A stretch of DNA of 64,000 nucleotides, from assembly GCF_040115645.1 (NCBI RefSeq), contig NW_027096036.1, forward strand, positions 558,001 to 622,000, read 5' to 3'. Shown one piece after another: positions 27,441 through 42,036 of this stretch. Origin of the DNA: Euwallacea fornicatus (Eukaryota; Arthropoda; Insecta; Coleoptera; Curculionidae). The position numbers and the translations under genes are program-made. The notes beneath the pieces are model-generated. The model searched no databases, was not told where the DNA came from, and saw nothing but the letters and a program-made list of their open reading frames with translations. Each line of letters begins with the position of its first letter. Within the stretch, counting starts at the first letter, position 1.

Positions 27441-28672
27441 TCTTGTTGAACTTCCAAGAAAAATAGTACTTTACGTGCTCAAACACACAACTTGTGTGAC
27501 TTTTCAAATTTTGAAGCTCGATAACTTCGGCAAATGAGGACCAAATTTGTTAAACAGAGTGTCAAATTAATCAGCTCGATGAGATCTTTAACATGACGCA
27601 ACACATCAGAATTGCATCTTGTTGAACTTCCAAGAAAAATAGTACTTTATGTGCTCAAACACATAACTTGTGTGACTTTTCAAACTTTGAAGCTCGATAA
27701 CATCGGCAAATGAGGACCAAATTTGTTAAACAGAGTGTCAAATTAATCAGCTCGATGAGATCTTTAACATGACGCAACACATCAGAATTGCATCTTGTTG
27801 AACTTCCAAGAAAAATAGTACTTTATGTGCTCAAACACACAACTTGTGTGACTTTTCAAACTTTGAAGCTCGATAACATCGGCAAATGAGGACCAAATTT
27901 GTTAAACAAAGTGTCAAATTAATCAGCTCGACGAGATCTTTAACATGACACAACACATCAGAATTGCATCTTGTTGAACTTCCAAGAAAAATAGTACTTT
28001 ACGTGCTCAAACACACAACTTGTGTGACTTTTCAAATTTTGAAGCTCGATAACTTCGGCAAATGAGGACCAAATTTGTTAAACAGAGTGTCAAATTAATC
28101 AGCTCGATGAGATCTTTAACATGACGCAACACATCAGAATTGCATCTTGTTGAACTTCCAAGAAAAATAGTACTTTATGTGCTCAAACACACAACTTGTG
28201 TGACTTTTCAAACTTTGAAGCTCGATAACATCGGCAAATGAGGACCAAATTTGTTAAACAAAGTGTCAAATTAATCAGCTCGACGAGATCTTTAACATGA
28301 CACAACACATCAGAATTGCATCTTGTTGAACTTCCAAGAAAAATAGTACTTTATGTGCTCAAACACACAACTTGTGTGACTTTTCAAACTTTGAAGCTCG
28401 ATAACATCGGCAAATGAGGACCAAATTTGTTAAACAAAGTGTCAAATTAATCAGCTCGACGAGATCTTTAACATGACACAACACATCAGAATTGCATCTT
28501 GTTGAACTTCCAAGAAAAATAGTACTTTACGTGCTCAAACACACAACTTGTGTGACTTTTCAAATTTTGAAGCTCGATAACTTCGGCAAATGAGGACCAA
28601 ATTTGTTAAACAGAGTGTCAAATTAATCAGCTCGATGAGATCTTTAACATGACGCAACACATCAGAATTGCA
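27441..28672. repeat. Local three-monomer (528-bp) periodicity
   Basis: A TTACGTG monomer with CTCGATGAG and a GACGCA tail starts at 27,441, 27,969 and 28,497. Between them sit pairs of GAGGACC monomers with AAAGTG and GACACA tails. The monomer at 27,617 is a hybrid: it carries ACATAAC and the CTCGATGAG/GACGCA tail of its neighbour. The third unit is cut off by a D-type monomer at 28,673. Confidence 0.8.
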
Positions 28673-31600
28673 TCTTGTTGAACTTCCAAGAAAAATAGTA
28701 CTTTATGTGCTCAAACACACAACTTGTGTGACTTTTCAAACTTTGAAGCTCGATAACATCGGCAAATGAGCACCAAATTTGTTAAACAGAGTGTCTAATT
28801 AATCAGCTCGACGAGATTTTGAAGATATCACAACACATCAGAATTGCATCTTGTTGAACTTCCAAGAAAAATAGTACTTTATGTGCTCAAACACCTAACT
28901 TGTGTGACTTTTCAAACTTTGAAGCTCGATAACATCGGCAAATGAGTACCAAATTCCTTAAACAAAGTGTCAAATTAATCAGCTCGACGAGATCTTTAAC
29001 ATGACCCAACACATCATGATTGCATCTTGTTGAACTTCCAAGAAAAATAGTACTTTATGTGCTCAAACACACAACTTGTGTGACTTTTCAAACTTTGAAG
29101 CTCGATAACATCGGCAAATGAGCACCAAATTTGTTAAACAGAGTGTCTAATTAATCAGCTCGACGAGATTTTGAAGATGTCACAACACATCAGAATTGCA
29201 TCTTGTTGAACTTCCAAGAAAAATAGTACTTTATGTGCTCAAACACACAACCTGTGTGACTTTTCAAACTTTGAAGCTCGATAACATCGGCAAATGAGCA
29301 CCAAATTTGTTAAACAGAGTGTCTAATTAATCAGCTCGACGAGATTTTGAAGATGTCACAACACATCAGAATTGTATCTTGTTGAACTTCCAAGAAAAAT
29401 AGTACTTTATGTGCTCAAACACACAACTTGTGTGACTTTTCAAACTTTGAAGCTCGATAACATCGGCAAATGAGCACCAAATTTGTTAAACAGAGTGTCT
29501 AATTAATCAGCTCGACGAGATTTTGAAGATGTCACAACACATCAAAATTGTATCTTGTTGAACTTCCAAGAAAAATAGTACTTTATGTGCTCAAACACAC
29601 AACTTGTGTGACTTTTCAAACTTTGAAGCTCGATAACATCGGCAAATGATGACCAAATTTGTTAAACAAAGTGTCAAATTAATCAGCTCGACGAGATCTT
29701 TAACATGACCCAACACATCATCATTGCATCTTGTTGAACTTCCAAGAAAAATAGTACTTTATGTGCTCAAACACACAACTTGTGTGACTTTTCAAACTTT
29801 GAAGCTCGATAACATCGGCAAATGAGGACCAAATTTGTTAAACAGAGTGTCAAATTAATCAGCTCGACGAGATCTTTAACATGACCCAACACATCATGAT
29901 TGCATCTTGTTGAACTTCCAAGAAAAATAGTACTTTAAGTGCACAAACACACAACTTGTGTGACTTTTCAAACTTTGAAGCTCGATAACATCGGCAAATG
30001 AGCACCAAATTTGTTAAACAGAGTGTCTAATTAATCAGCTCGACGAGATTTTGAAGATATCACAACACATCAGAATTGCATCTTGTTGAACTTCCAAGAA
30101 AAATAGTACTTTATGTGCTCAAACACAAAACTTGTGTGACTTTTCAAATTTTGAAACTCGATAACTTCGGCAAATGAGGACCAAATTTGTTAAACAAAGT
30201 GTCAAATTAATCAGCTCGACGAGATCTTTAACATGACACAACACATCAGAATTGTATCTTGTTGAACTTCCAAGAAAAATAGTACTTTACGTGCTCAAAC
30301 ACACAACTTGTGTGACTTTTCAAATTTTGAAGCTCGATAACTTCGGCAAATAAGGACCAAATTTGTTAAACAGAGTGTCAAATTAATCAGCTCGACGAGA
30401 TCTTTAACATGACGCAACACATCAGAATTGCATCTTGTTGAACTTCCAAGAAAAATAGTACTTTATGTGCTCAAACACACAACTTGTGTGACTTTTCAAA
30501 CTTTGAAGCTCGATAACATCGGCAAATGAGGACCAAATTTGTTAAACAGAGTGTCAAATTAATCAGCTCGACGAGATCTTTAACATGACCCAACACATCA
30601 TGATTGCATCTTGTTGAACTTCCAAGAAAAATAGTACTTTATGTGCTCAAACACACAACTTGTGTGACTTTTCAAACTTTGAAGCTCGATAACATCGGCA
30701 AATGAGCACCAAATTTGTTAAACAGAGTGTCTAATTAATCAGCTCGACGAGATTTTGAAGATATCACAACACATCAGAATTGCATCTTGTTGAACTTCCA
30801 AGAAAAATAGTACTTTATGTGCTCAAACACAAAACTTGTGTGACTTTTCAAATTTTGAAACTCGATAACTTCGGCAAATGAGCACCAAATTTGTTAAACA
30901 GAGTGTCTAATTAATCAGCTCGACGAGATTTTGAAGATATCACAACACATCAGAATTGCATCTTGTTGAACTTCCAAGAAAAATAGTACTTTATGTGCTC
31001 ACACAACTTGTGTGACTTTTCAAACTTTGAAGCTCGATAACATCGGCAAATGATGACCAAATTTGTTAAACAAAGTGTCAAATTAATCAGCTCGACGAGA
31101 TCTTTAACATGACCCAACACATCATCATTGCATCTTGTTGAACTTCCAAGAAAAATAGTACTTTAAGTGCTCAAACACACAACTTGTGTAACTTTTCAAA
31201 CTTTGAAGCTCGATAACATCGGCAAATGAGCACCAAATTTGTTAAACAGAGTGTCTAATTAATCAGCTCGACGAGATTTTGAAGATATCACAATACATCA
31301 GAATTGCATCTTGTTGAACTTCCAAGAAAAATAGTACTTTATGTGCTCAAACACAAAACTTGTGTGACTTTTCAAATTTTGAAACTCGATAACTTCGGCA
31401 AATGAGGACCAAATTTGTTAAACAAAGTGTCAAATTAATCAGCTCGACGAGATTTTGAAGATGTCACAACACATCAGAATTGCATCTTGTTGAACTTCCA
31501 AGAAAAATAGTACTTTACGTGCTCAAACACACAACTTGTGTGACTTTTCAAATTTTGAAGCTCGATAACTTCGGCAAATGAGGACCAAATTTGTTAAACA

Positions 31601-33596
31601 GAGTGTCAAATTAATCAGCTCGACGAGATCTTTAACATGACGCAACACATCAGAATTGCATCTTGTTGAACTTCCAAGAAAAATAGTACTTTATGTGCTC
31701 AAACACACAACTTGTGTGACTTTTCAAACTTTGAAGCTCGATAACATCGGCAAATGAGGACCAAATTTGTTAAACAGAGTGTCAAATTAATCAGCTCGAC
31801 GAGATCTTTAACATGACCCAACACATCATGATTGCATCTTGTTGAACTTCCAAGAAAAATAGTACTTTATGTGCTCAAACACACAACCTGTGTGACTTTT
31901 CAAACTTTGAAGCTCGATAACATCGGCAAATGAGCACCAAATTTGTTAAACAGAGTGTCTAATTAATCAGCTCGACGAGATTTTGAAGATATCACAACAC
32001 ATCAGAATTGCATCTTGTTGAACTTCCAAGAAAAATAGTACTTTATGTGCTCAAACACAAAACTTGTGTGACTTTTCAAATTTTGAAACTCGATAACTTC
32101 GGCAAATGAGGACCAAATTTGTTAAAAAAAGTGTCAAATTAATCAGCTCGACGAGATTTTGAGGATGTCACAACACATCAGAATTGCATCTTGTTGAACT
32201 TCCAAGAAAAATAGTACTTTATGTGCTCAAACACGCAACTTTTTTGACTTTTCAAAATTTGAAACTCGATAACTTCGGCAAATGAGGACCAAATTTGTTA
32301 AACAAAGTGTCAAATTAGTCACCTCAACGAGATTTTGAAGATGTCACAACACATCAGAATTGCATCTTGTTGAACTTCCAAGAAAAATAGTACTTTATGT
32401 GCTCAAACACCCAACTTGTGTGACTTTTCAAACTTTGAAGCTCGATAACATCGGCAAATGAGGACCAAATTTGTTAAACAGAGTGTCTAATTAATCAGCT
32501 CGACGAGATTTTGAAGATATCACAACACATCAGAATTGCATCTTGTTGAACTTCCAAGAAAAATAGTACTTTATGTGCTCAAACACAAAACTTGTGTGAC
32601 TTTTCAAATTTTGAAACTCGATAACTTCGGCAAATGAGGACCAAATTTGTTAAAAAAAGTGTCAAATTAATCAGCTCGACGAGATTTTGAAGATGTCACA
32701 ACACATCAGAATTGCATCTTGTTGAACTTCCAAGAAAAATAGTACTTTATGTGCTCAAACACCTAACTTGTGTGACTTTTCAAACTTTGAAGCTCGATAA
32801 CATCGGCAAATGAGTACCAAATTCCTTAAACAAAGTGTCAAATTAATCAGCTCGACGAGATCTTTAACATGACCCAACACATCATGATTGCATCTTGTTG
32901 AACTTCCAAGAAAAATAGTACTTTATGTGCTCAAACACACAACTTGTGTGACTTTTCAAACTTTGAAGCTCGATAACATCGGCAAATGAGGACCAAATTT
33001 GTTAAACAAAGTGTCAAATTAATCAGCTCGACGAGATCTTTAACATGACACAACACATCAGAATTGCATCTTGTTGAACTTCCAAGAAAAATAGTACTTT
33101 ACGTGCTCAAACACACAACTTGTGTGACTTTTCAAATTTTGAAGCTCGATAACTTCGGCAAATGAGGACCAAATTTGTTAAACAGAGTGTCAAATTAATC
33201 AGCTCGATGAGATCTTTAACATGACGCAACACATCAGAATTGCATCTTGTTGAACTTCCAAGAAAAATAGTACTTTATGTGCTCAAACACACAACTTGTG
33301 TGACTTTTCAAACTTTGAAGCTCGATAACATCGGCAAATGAGCACCAAATTTGTTAAACAGAGTGTCTAATTAATCAGCTCGACGAGATTTTGAAGATAT
33401 CACAACACATCAGAATTGCATCTTGTTGAACTTCCAAGAAAAATAGTACTTTATGTGCTCAAACACCTAACTTGTGTGACTTTTCAAACTTTGAAGCTCG
33501 ATAACATCGGCAAATGAGTACCAAATTCCTTAAACAAAGTGTCAAATTAATCAGCTCGACGAGATCTTTAACATGACCCAACACATCATGATTGCA
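28673..33596. repeat. Mosaic domain containing one 8-mer cycle
   Basis: 29,025-30,432 reads D-E-F-G-H-A-B-C, one full cycle of the 8-monomer HOR. Then follow H, a GAGCACC/GATATC monomer, B2, S and T (30,433-31,308). 31,837-32,760 holds the GAGGATG, CGCAACTTTTTTG, ACCCAAC and A7-run monomers that recur at 42.2-43.1, 46.1-47.0 and 60.7-61.6 kb. ACCTAAC monomers are at 28,849, 32,737 and 33,421. A private change at 29,545 reads CATCAAAATTG. Confidence 0.8.
30961..31132. repeat. 172-bp S monomer 5
   Basis: First S with the other left neighbour, B2 (GATATC, ending GCA). Followed by T. All later S copies share this B2 context. Confidence 0.92.
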
Positions 33597-35708
33597 TCTT
33601 GTTGAACTTCCAAGAAAAATAGTACTTTATGTGCTCAAACACACAACTTGTGTGACTTTTCAAACTTTGAAGCTCGATAACATCGGCAAATGAGCACCAA
33701 ATTTGTTAAACAGAGTGTCTAATTAATCAGCTCGACGAGATTTTGAAGATGTCACAACACATCAGAATTGCATCTTGTTGAACTTCCAAGAAAAATAGTA
33801 CTTTATGTGCTCAAACACACAATCTGTGTGACTTTTCAAACTTTGAAGCTCGATAACATCGGCAAATGAGCACCAAATTTGTTAAACAGAGTGTCTAATT
33901 AATCAGCTCGACGAGATTTTGAAGATGTCACAACACATCAGAATTGTATCTTGTTGAACTTCCAAGAAAAATAGTACTTTATGTGCTCAAACACACAACT
34001 TGTGTGACTTTTCAAACTTTGAAGCTCGATAACATCGGCAAATGAGCACCAAATTTGTTAAACAGAGTGTCTAATTAATCAGCTCGACGAGATTTTGAAG
34101 ATGTCACAACACATCAGAATTGTATCTTGTTGAACTTCCAAGAAAAATAGTACTTTATGTGCTCAAACACACAACTTGTGTGACTTTTCAAACTTTGAAG
34201 CTCGATAACATCGGCAAATGATGACCAAATTTGTTAAACAAAGTGTCAAATTAATCAGCTCGACGAGATCTTTAACATGACCCAACACATCATCATTGCA
34301 TCTTGTTGAACTTCCAAGAAAAATAGTACTTTATGTGCTCAAACACACAACTTGTGTGACTTTTCAAACTTTGATGCTCGATAACATCGGCAAATGAGGA
34401 CCAAATTTGTTAAACAGAGTGTCAAATTAATCAGCTCGACGAGATCTTTAACATGACCCAACACATCATGATTGCATCTTGTTGAACTTCCAAGAAAAAT
34501 AGTACTTTAAGTGCACAAACACACAACTTGTGTGACTTTTCAAACTTTGAAGCTCGATAACATCGGCAAATGAGCACCAAATTTGTTAAACAGAGTGTCT
34601 AATTAATCAGCTCGACGAGATTTTGAAGATATCACAACACATCAGAATTGCATCTTGTTGAACTTCCAAGAAAAATAGTACTTTATGTGCTCAAACACAA
34701 AACTTGTGTGACTTTTCAAATTTTGAAACTCGATAACTTCGGCAAATGAGGACCAAATTTGTTAAACAAAGTGTCAAATTAATCAGCTCGACGAGATCTT
34801 TAACATGACACAACACATCAGAATTGTATCTTGTTGAACTTCCAAGAAAAATAGTACTTTACGTGCTCAAACACACAACTTGTGTGACTTTTCAAATTTT
34901 GAAGCTCGATAACTTCGGCAAATAAGGACCAAATTTGTTAAACAGAGTGTCAAATTAATCAGCTCGACGAGATCTTTAACATGACGCAACACATCAGAAT
35001 TGCATCTTGTTGAACTTCCAAGAAAAATAGTACTTTATGTGCTCAAACACACAACTTGTGTGACTTTTCAAACTTTGAAGCTCGATAACATCGGCAAATG
35101 AGCACCAAATTTGTTAAACAGAGTGTCTAATTAATCAGCTCGACGAGATTTTGAAGATGTCACAACACATCAGAATTGCATCTTGTTGAACTTCCAAGAA
35201 AAATAGTACTTTATGTGCTCAAACACACAACCTGTGTGACTTTTCAAACTTTGAAGCTCGATAACATCGGCAAATGAGCACCAAATTTGTTAAACAGAGT
35301 GTCTAATTAATCAGCTCGACGAGATTTTGAAGATGTCACAACACATCAGAATTGTATCTTGTTGAACTTCCAAGAAAAATAGTACTTTATGTGCTCAAAC
35401 ACACAACTTGTGTGACTTTTCAAACTTTGAAGCTCGATAACATCGGCAAATGAGCACCAAATTTGTTAAACAGAGTGTCTAATTAATCAGCTCGACGAGA
35501 TTTTGAAGATGTCACAACACATCAGAATTGTATCTTGTTGAACTTCCAAGAAAAATAGTACTTTATGTGCTCAAACACACAACTTGTGTGACTTTTCAAA
35601 CTTTGAAGCTCGATAACATCGGCAAATGATGACCAAATTTGTTAAACAAAGTGTCAAATTAATCAGCTCGACGAGATCTTTAACATGACCCAACACATCA
35701 TCATTGCA

Positions 35709-35884
35709 TCTTGTTGAACTTCCAAGAAAAATAGTACTTTATGTGCTCAAACACACAACTTGTGTGACTTTTCAAACTTTGAAGCTCGATAACATCGGCA
35801 AATAAGGACCAAATTTGTTAAACAGAGTGTCAAATTAATCAGCTCGACGAGATCTTTAACATGACGCAACACATCAGAATTGCA
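35709..35884. repeat. Chimeric H/C monomer
   Basis: Front half is H (ACACACAAC, C-centred dyad 2, AACATCGG). The back half is C (AATAAGG, GACGCA tail, CAGAATTG). The same join is found at 50,305 and 55,581. It removes A and B and shortens the HOR from eight to five monomers, as expected from exchange between out-of-register copies. Confidence 0.8.
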
Positions 35885-37996
35885 TCTTGTTGAACTTCCA
35901 AGAAAAATAGTACTTTATGTGCTCAAACACACAACTTGTGTGACTTTTCAAACTTTGAAGCTCGATAACATCGGCAAATGAGCACCAAATTTGTTAAACA
36001 GAGTGTCTAATTAATCAGCTCGACGAGATTTTGAAGATGTCACAACACATCAGAATTGCATCTTGTTGAACTTCCAAGAAAAATAGTACTTTATGTGCTC
36101 AAACACACAACCTGTGTGACTTTTCAAACTTTGAAGCTCGATAACATCGGCAAATGAGCACCAAATTTGTTAAACAGAGTGTCTAATTAATCAGCTCGAC
36201 GAGATTTTGAAGATGTCACAACACATCAGAATTGTATCTTGTTGAACTTCCAAGAAAAATAGTACTTTATGTGCTCAAACACACAACTTGTGTGACTTTT
36301 CAAACTTTGAAGCTCGATAACATCGGCAAATGAGCACCAAATTTGTTAAACAGAGTGTCTAATTAATCAGCTCGACGAGATTTTGAAGATGTCACAACAC
36401 ATCAGAATTGTATCTTGTTGAACTTCCAAGAAAAATAGTACTTTATGTGCTCAAACACACAACTTGTGTGACTTTTCAAACTTTGAAGCTCGATAACATC
36501 GGCAAATGATGACCAAATTTGTTAAACAAAGTGTCAAATTAATCAGCTCGACGAGATCTTTAACATGACCCAACACATCATCATTGCATCTTGTTGAACT
36601 TCCAAGAAAAATAGTACTTTATGTGCTCAAACACACAACTTGTGTGACTTTTCAAACTTTGAAGCTCGATAACATCGGCAAATGAGGACCAAATTTGTTA
36701 AACAGAGTGTCAAATTAATCAGCTCGACGAGATCTTTAACATGACCCAACACATCATGATTGCATCTTGTTGAACTTCCAAGAAAAATAGTACTTTAAGT
36801 GCACAAACACACAACTTGTGTGACTTTTCAAACTTTGAAGCTCGATAACATCGGCAAATGAGCACCAAATTTGTTAAACAGAGTGTCTAATTAATCAGCT
36901 CGACGAGATTTTGAAGATATCACAACACATCAGAATTGCATCTTGTTGAACTTCCAAGAAAAATAGTACTTTATGTGCTCAAACACAAAACTTGTGTGAC
37001 TTTTCAAATTTTGAAACTCGATAACTTCGGCAAATGAGGACCAAATTTGTTAAACAAAGTGTCAAATTAATCAGCTCGACGAGATCTTTAACATGACACA
37101 ACACATCAGAATTGTATCTTGTTGAACTTCCAAGAAAAATAGTACTTTACGTGCTCAAACACACAACTTGTGTGACTTTTCAAATTTTGAAGCTCGATAA
37201 CTTCGGCAAATAAGGACCAAATTTGTTAAACAGAGTGTCAAATTAATCAGCTCGACGAGATCTTTAACATGACGCAACACATCAGAATTGCATCTTGTTG
37301 AACTTCCAAGAAAAATAGTACTTTATGTGCTCAAACACACAACTTGTGTGACTTTTCAAACTTTGAAGCTCGATAACATCGGCAAATGAGCACCAAATTT
37401 GTTAAACAGAGTGTCTAATTAATCAGCTCGACGAGATTTTGAAGATGTCACAACACATCAGAATTGCATCTTGTTGAACTTCCAAGAAAAATAGTACTTT
37501 ATGTGCTCAAACACACAACCTGTGTGACTTTTCAAACTTTGAAGCTCGATAACATCGGCAAATGAGCACCAAATTTGTTAAACAGAGTGTCTAATTAATC
37601 AGCTCGACGAGATTTTGAAGATGTCACAACACATCAGAATTGTATCTTGTTGAACTTCCAAGAAAAATAGTACTTTATGTGCTCAAACACACAACTTGTG
37701 TGACTTTTCAAACTTTGAAGCTCGATAACATCGGCAAATGAGCACCAAATTTGTTAAACAGAGTGTCTAATTAATCAGCTCGACGAGATTTTGAAGATGT
37801 CACAACACATCAGAATTGTATCTTGTTGAACTTCCAAGAAAAATAGTACTTTATGTGCTCAAACACACAACTTGTGTGACTTTTCAAACTTTGAAGCTCG
37901 ATAACATCGGCAAATGATGACCAAATTTGTTAAACAAAGTGTCAAATTAATCAGCTCGACGAGATCTTTAACATGACCCAACACATCAGAATTGCA

Positions 37997-38172
37997 TCTT
38001 GTTGAACTTCCAAGAAAAATAGTACTTTACGTGCTCAAACACACAACTTGTGTGACTTTTCAAATTTTGAAGCTCGATAACTTCGGCAAATAAGGACCAA
38101 ATTTGTTAAACAAAGTGTCAAATTAATCAGCTCGACGAGATCTTTAACATGACACAACACATCAGAATTGTA
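37997..38172. repeat. Chimeric C/B monomer
   Basis: Front is C (TTACGTG, T-centred dyad 2, AATAAGG). The back is B (AAAGTGTCAAATT, GACACA, ending GTA). It is followed by an ordinary C, so C-like fronts occur twice in a row. The monomer before it (37,821) is G but ends CAGAATTGCA instead of CATCATTGCA. Confidence 0.75.
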
Positions 38173-39228
38173 TCTTGTTGAACTTCCAAGAAAAATAGTA
38201 CTTTACGTGCTCAAACACACAACTTGTGTGACTTTTCAAATTTTGAAGCTCGATAACTTCGGCAAATAAGGACCAAATTTGTTAAACAGAGTGTCAAATT
38301 AATCAGCTCGACGAGATCTTTAACATGACGCAACACATCAGAATTGCATCTTGTTGAACTTCCAAGAAAAATAGTACTTTATGTGCTCAAACACACAACT
38401 TGTGTGACTTTTCAAACTTTGAAGCTCGATAACATCGGCAAATGAGCACCAAATTTGTTAAACAGAGTGTCTAATTAATCAGCTCGACGAGATTTTGAAG
38501 ATGTCACAACACATCAGAATTGCATCTTGTTGAACTTCCAAGAAAAATAGTACTTTATGTGCTCAAACACACAACCTGTGTGACTTTTCAAACTTTGAAG
38601 CTCGATAACATCGGCAAATGAGCACCAAATTTGTTAAACAGAGTGTCTAATTAATCAGCTCGACGAGATTTTGAAGATGTCACAACACATCAGAATTGTA
38701 TCTTGTTGAACTTCCAAGAAAAATAGTACTTTATGTGCTCAAACACACAACTTGTGTGACTTTTCAAACTTTGAAGCTCGATAACATCGGCAAATGAGCA
38801 CCAAATTTGTTAAACAGAGTGTCTAATTAATCAGCTCGACGAGATTTTGAAGATGTCACAACACATCAGAATTGTATCTTGTTGAACTTCCAAGAAAAAT
38901 AGTACTTTATGTGCTCAAACACACAACTTGTGTGACTTTTCAAACTTTGAAGCTCGATAACATCGGCAAATGATGACCAAATTTGTTAAACAAAGTGTCA
39001 AATTAATCAGCTCGACGAGATCTTTAACATGACCCAACACATCATCATTGCATCTTGTTGAACTTCCAAGAAAAATAGTACTTTATGTGCTCAAACACAC
39101 AACTTGTGTGACTTTTCAAACTTTGAAGCTCGATAACATCGGCAAATGAGGACCAAATTTGTTAAACAGAGTGTCAAATTAATCAGCTCGACGAGATCTT
39201 TAACATGACCCAACACATCATGATTGCA

Positions 39229-40632
39229 TCTTGTTGAACTTCCAAGAAAAATAGTACTTTAAGTGCACAAACACACAACTTGTGTGACTTTTCAAACTTT
39301 GAAGCTCGATAACATCGGCAAATGAGCACCAAATTTGTTAAACAGAGTGTCTAATTAATCAGCTCGACGAGATTTTGAAGATATCACAACACATCAGAAT
39401 TGCATCTTGTTGAACTTCCAAGAAAAATAGTACTTTATGTGCTCAAACACAAAACTTGTGTGACTTTTCAAATTTTGAAACTCGATAACTTCGGCAAATG
39501 AGCACCAAATTTGTTAAACAGAGTGTCTAATTAATCAGCTCGACGAGATTTTGAAGATATCACAACACATCAGAATTGCATCTTGTTGAACTTCCAAGAA
39601 AAATAGTACTTTATGTGCTCACACAACTTGTGTGACTTTTCAAACTTTGAAGCTCGATAACATCGGCAAATGATGACCAAATTTGTTAAACAAAGTGTCA
39701 AATTAATCAGCTCGACGAGATCTTTAACATGACCCAACACATCATCATTGCATCTTGTTGAACTTCCAAGAAAAATAGTACTTTAAGTGCTCAAACACAC
39801 AACTTGTGTAACTTTTCAAACTTTGAAGCTCGATAACATCGGCAAATGAGCACCAAATTTGTTAAACAGAGTGTCTAATTAATCAGCTCGACGAGATTTT
39901 GAAGATATCACAATACATCAGAATTGCATCTTGTTGAACTTCCAAGAAAAATAGTACTTTATGTGCTCAAACACAAAACTTGTGTGACTTTTCAAATTTT
40001 GAAACTCGATAACTTCGGCAAATGAGGACCAAATTTGTTAAACAAAGTGTCAAATTAATCAGCTCGACGAGATCTTTAACATGACACAACACATCAGAAT
40101 TGCATCTTGTTGAACTTCCAAGAAAAATAGTACTTTACGTGCTCAAACACACAACTTGTGTGACTTTTCAAATTTTGAAGCTCGATAACTTCGGCAAATG
40201 AGGACCAAATTTGTTAAACAGAGTGTCAAATTAATCAGCTCGACGAGATCTTTAACATGACGCAACACATCAGAATTGCATCTTGTTGAACTTCCAAGAA
40301 AAATAGTACTTTATGTGCTCAAACACACAACTTGTGTGACTTTTCAAACTTTGAAGCTCGATAACATCGGCAAATGAGGACCAAATTTGTTAAACAAAGT
40401 GTCAAATTAATCAGCTCGACGAGATCTTTAACATGACCCAACACATCATCATTGCATCTTGTTGAACTTCCAAGAAAAATAGTACTTTATGTGCTCAAAC
40501 ACACAACTTGTGTGACTTTTCAAACTTTGAAGCTCGATAACATCGGCAAATGAGGACCAAATTTGTTAAACAGAGTGTCAAATTAATCAGCTCGACGAGA
40601 TCTTTAACATGACCCAACACATCATGATTGCA
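39229..40632. repeat. 8-monomer variant HOR with S and T (1,404 bp)
   Basis: Order A, B2, S (172 bp), T, B, C2, an H/G mix (GAGGACC with CATCATCATTG), H. The next unit starts with A at 40,633 and runs A, B2, S, T, B, C2 before switching to D at 41,685. The same A-B2-S-T-B-C2 run recurs at 44,853 and 59,453. Confidence 0.85.
39581..39752. repeat. 172-bp S monomer 6
   Basis: Third monomer of the A-B2-S-T-B-C2 variant HOR at 39,229. Confidence 0.92.
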
Positions 40633-40984
40633 TCTTGTTGAACTTCCAAGAAAAATAGTACTTTAAGTGCACAAACACACAACTTGTGTGACTTTTCAAA
40701 CTTTGAAGCTCGATAACATCGGCAAATGAGCACCAAATTTGTTAAACAGAGTGTCTAATTAATCAGCTCGACGAGATTTTGAAGATATCACAACACATCA
40801 GAATTGCATCTTGTTGAACTTCCAAGAAAAATAGTACTTTATGTGCTCAAACACAAAACTTGTGTGACTTTTCAAATTTTGAAACTCGATAACTTCGGCA
40901 AATGAGCACCAAATTTGTTAAACAGAGTGTCTAATTAATCAGCTCGACGAGATTTTGAAGATATCACAACACATCAGAATTGCA

Positions 40985-41156
40985 TCTTGTTGAACTTCCA
41001 AGAAAAATAGTACTTTATGTGCTCACACAACTTGTGTGACTTTTCAAACTTTGAAGCTCGATAACATCGGCAAATGATGACCAAATTTGTTAAACAAAGT
41101 GTCAAATTAATCAGCTCGACGAGATCTTTAACATGACCCAACACATCATCATTGCA
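40985..41156. repeat. 172-bp S monomer 7
   Basis: In the next variant unit, 1,404 bp after S monomer 6 (seven 176-bp monomers plus one of 172 bp). Confidence 0.92.
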
Positions 41157-42036
41157 TCTTGTTGAACTTCCAAGAAAAATAGTACTTTAAGTGCTCAAAC
41201 ACACAACTTGTGTAACTTTTCAAACTTTGAAGCTCGATAACATCGGCAAATGAGCACCAAATTTGTTAAACAGAGTGTCTAATTAATCAGCTCGACGAGA
41301 TTTTGAAGATATCACAATACATCAGAATTGCATCTTGTTGAACTTCCAAGAAAAATAGTACTTTATGTGCTCAAACACAAAACTTGTGTGACTTTTCAAA
41401 TTTTGAAACTCGATAACTTCGGCAAATGAGGACCAAATTTGTTAAACAAAGTGTCAAATTAATCAGCTCGACGAGATCTTTAACATGACACAACACATCA
41501 GAATTGCATCTTGTTGAACTTCCAAGAAAAATAGTACTTTACGTGCTCAAACACACAACTTGTGTGACTTTTCAAATTTTGAAGCTCGATAACTTCGGCA
41601 AATGAGGACCAAATTTGTTAAACAGAGTGTCAAATTAATCAGCTCGACGAGATCTTTAACATGACGCAACACATCAGAATTGCATCTTGTTGAACTTCCA
41701 AGAAAAATAGTACTTTATGTGCTCAAACACACAACTTGTGTGACTTTTCAAACTTTGAAGCTCGATAACATCGGCAAATGAGCACCAAATTTGTTAAACA
41801 GAGTGTCTAATTAATCAGCTCGACGAGATTTTGAAGATGTCACAACACATCAGAATTGCATCTTGTTGAACTTCCAAGAAAAATAGTACTTTATGTGCTC
41901 AAACACACAACCTGTGTGACTTTTCAAACTTTGAAGCTCGATAACATCGGCAAATGAGGACCAAATTTGTTAAACAGAGTGTCAAATTAAACAGCTCGAC
42001 GAGATCTTTAACATGACACAACACATCAGAATTGCA

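Larger units (their letters stand above)
33597..39404. repeat. 8-monomer HOR domain, left
   Basis: Order read from 33,597: D E F G H A B C D E F G (H/C) D E F G H A B C D E F (G variant) (C/B) C D E F G H A. The full unit is 1,408 bp. Departures are explained by chimeric monomers: H front with C tail at 35,709, giving a 5-monomer short unit, and a C/B mix at 37,997, giving an expanded one. A-type starts are at 34,477, 36,765 and 39,229, that is 13 and 14 monomers apart. Confidence 0.88.
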
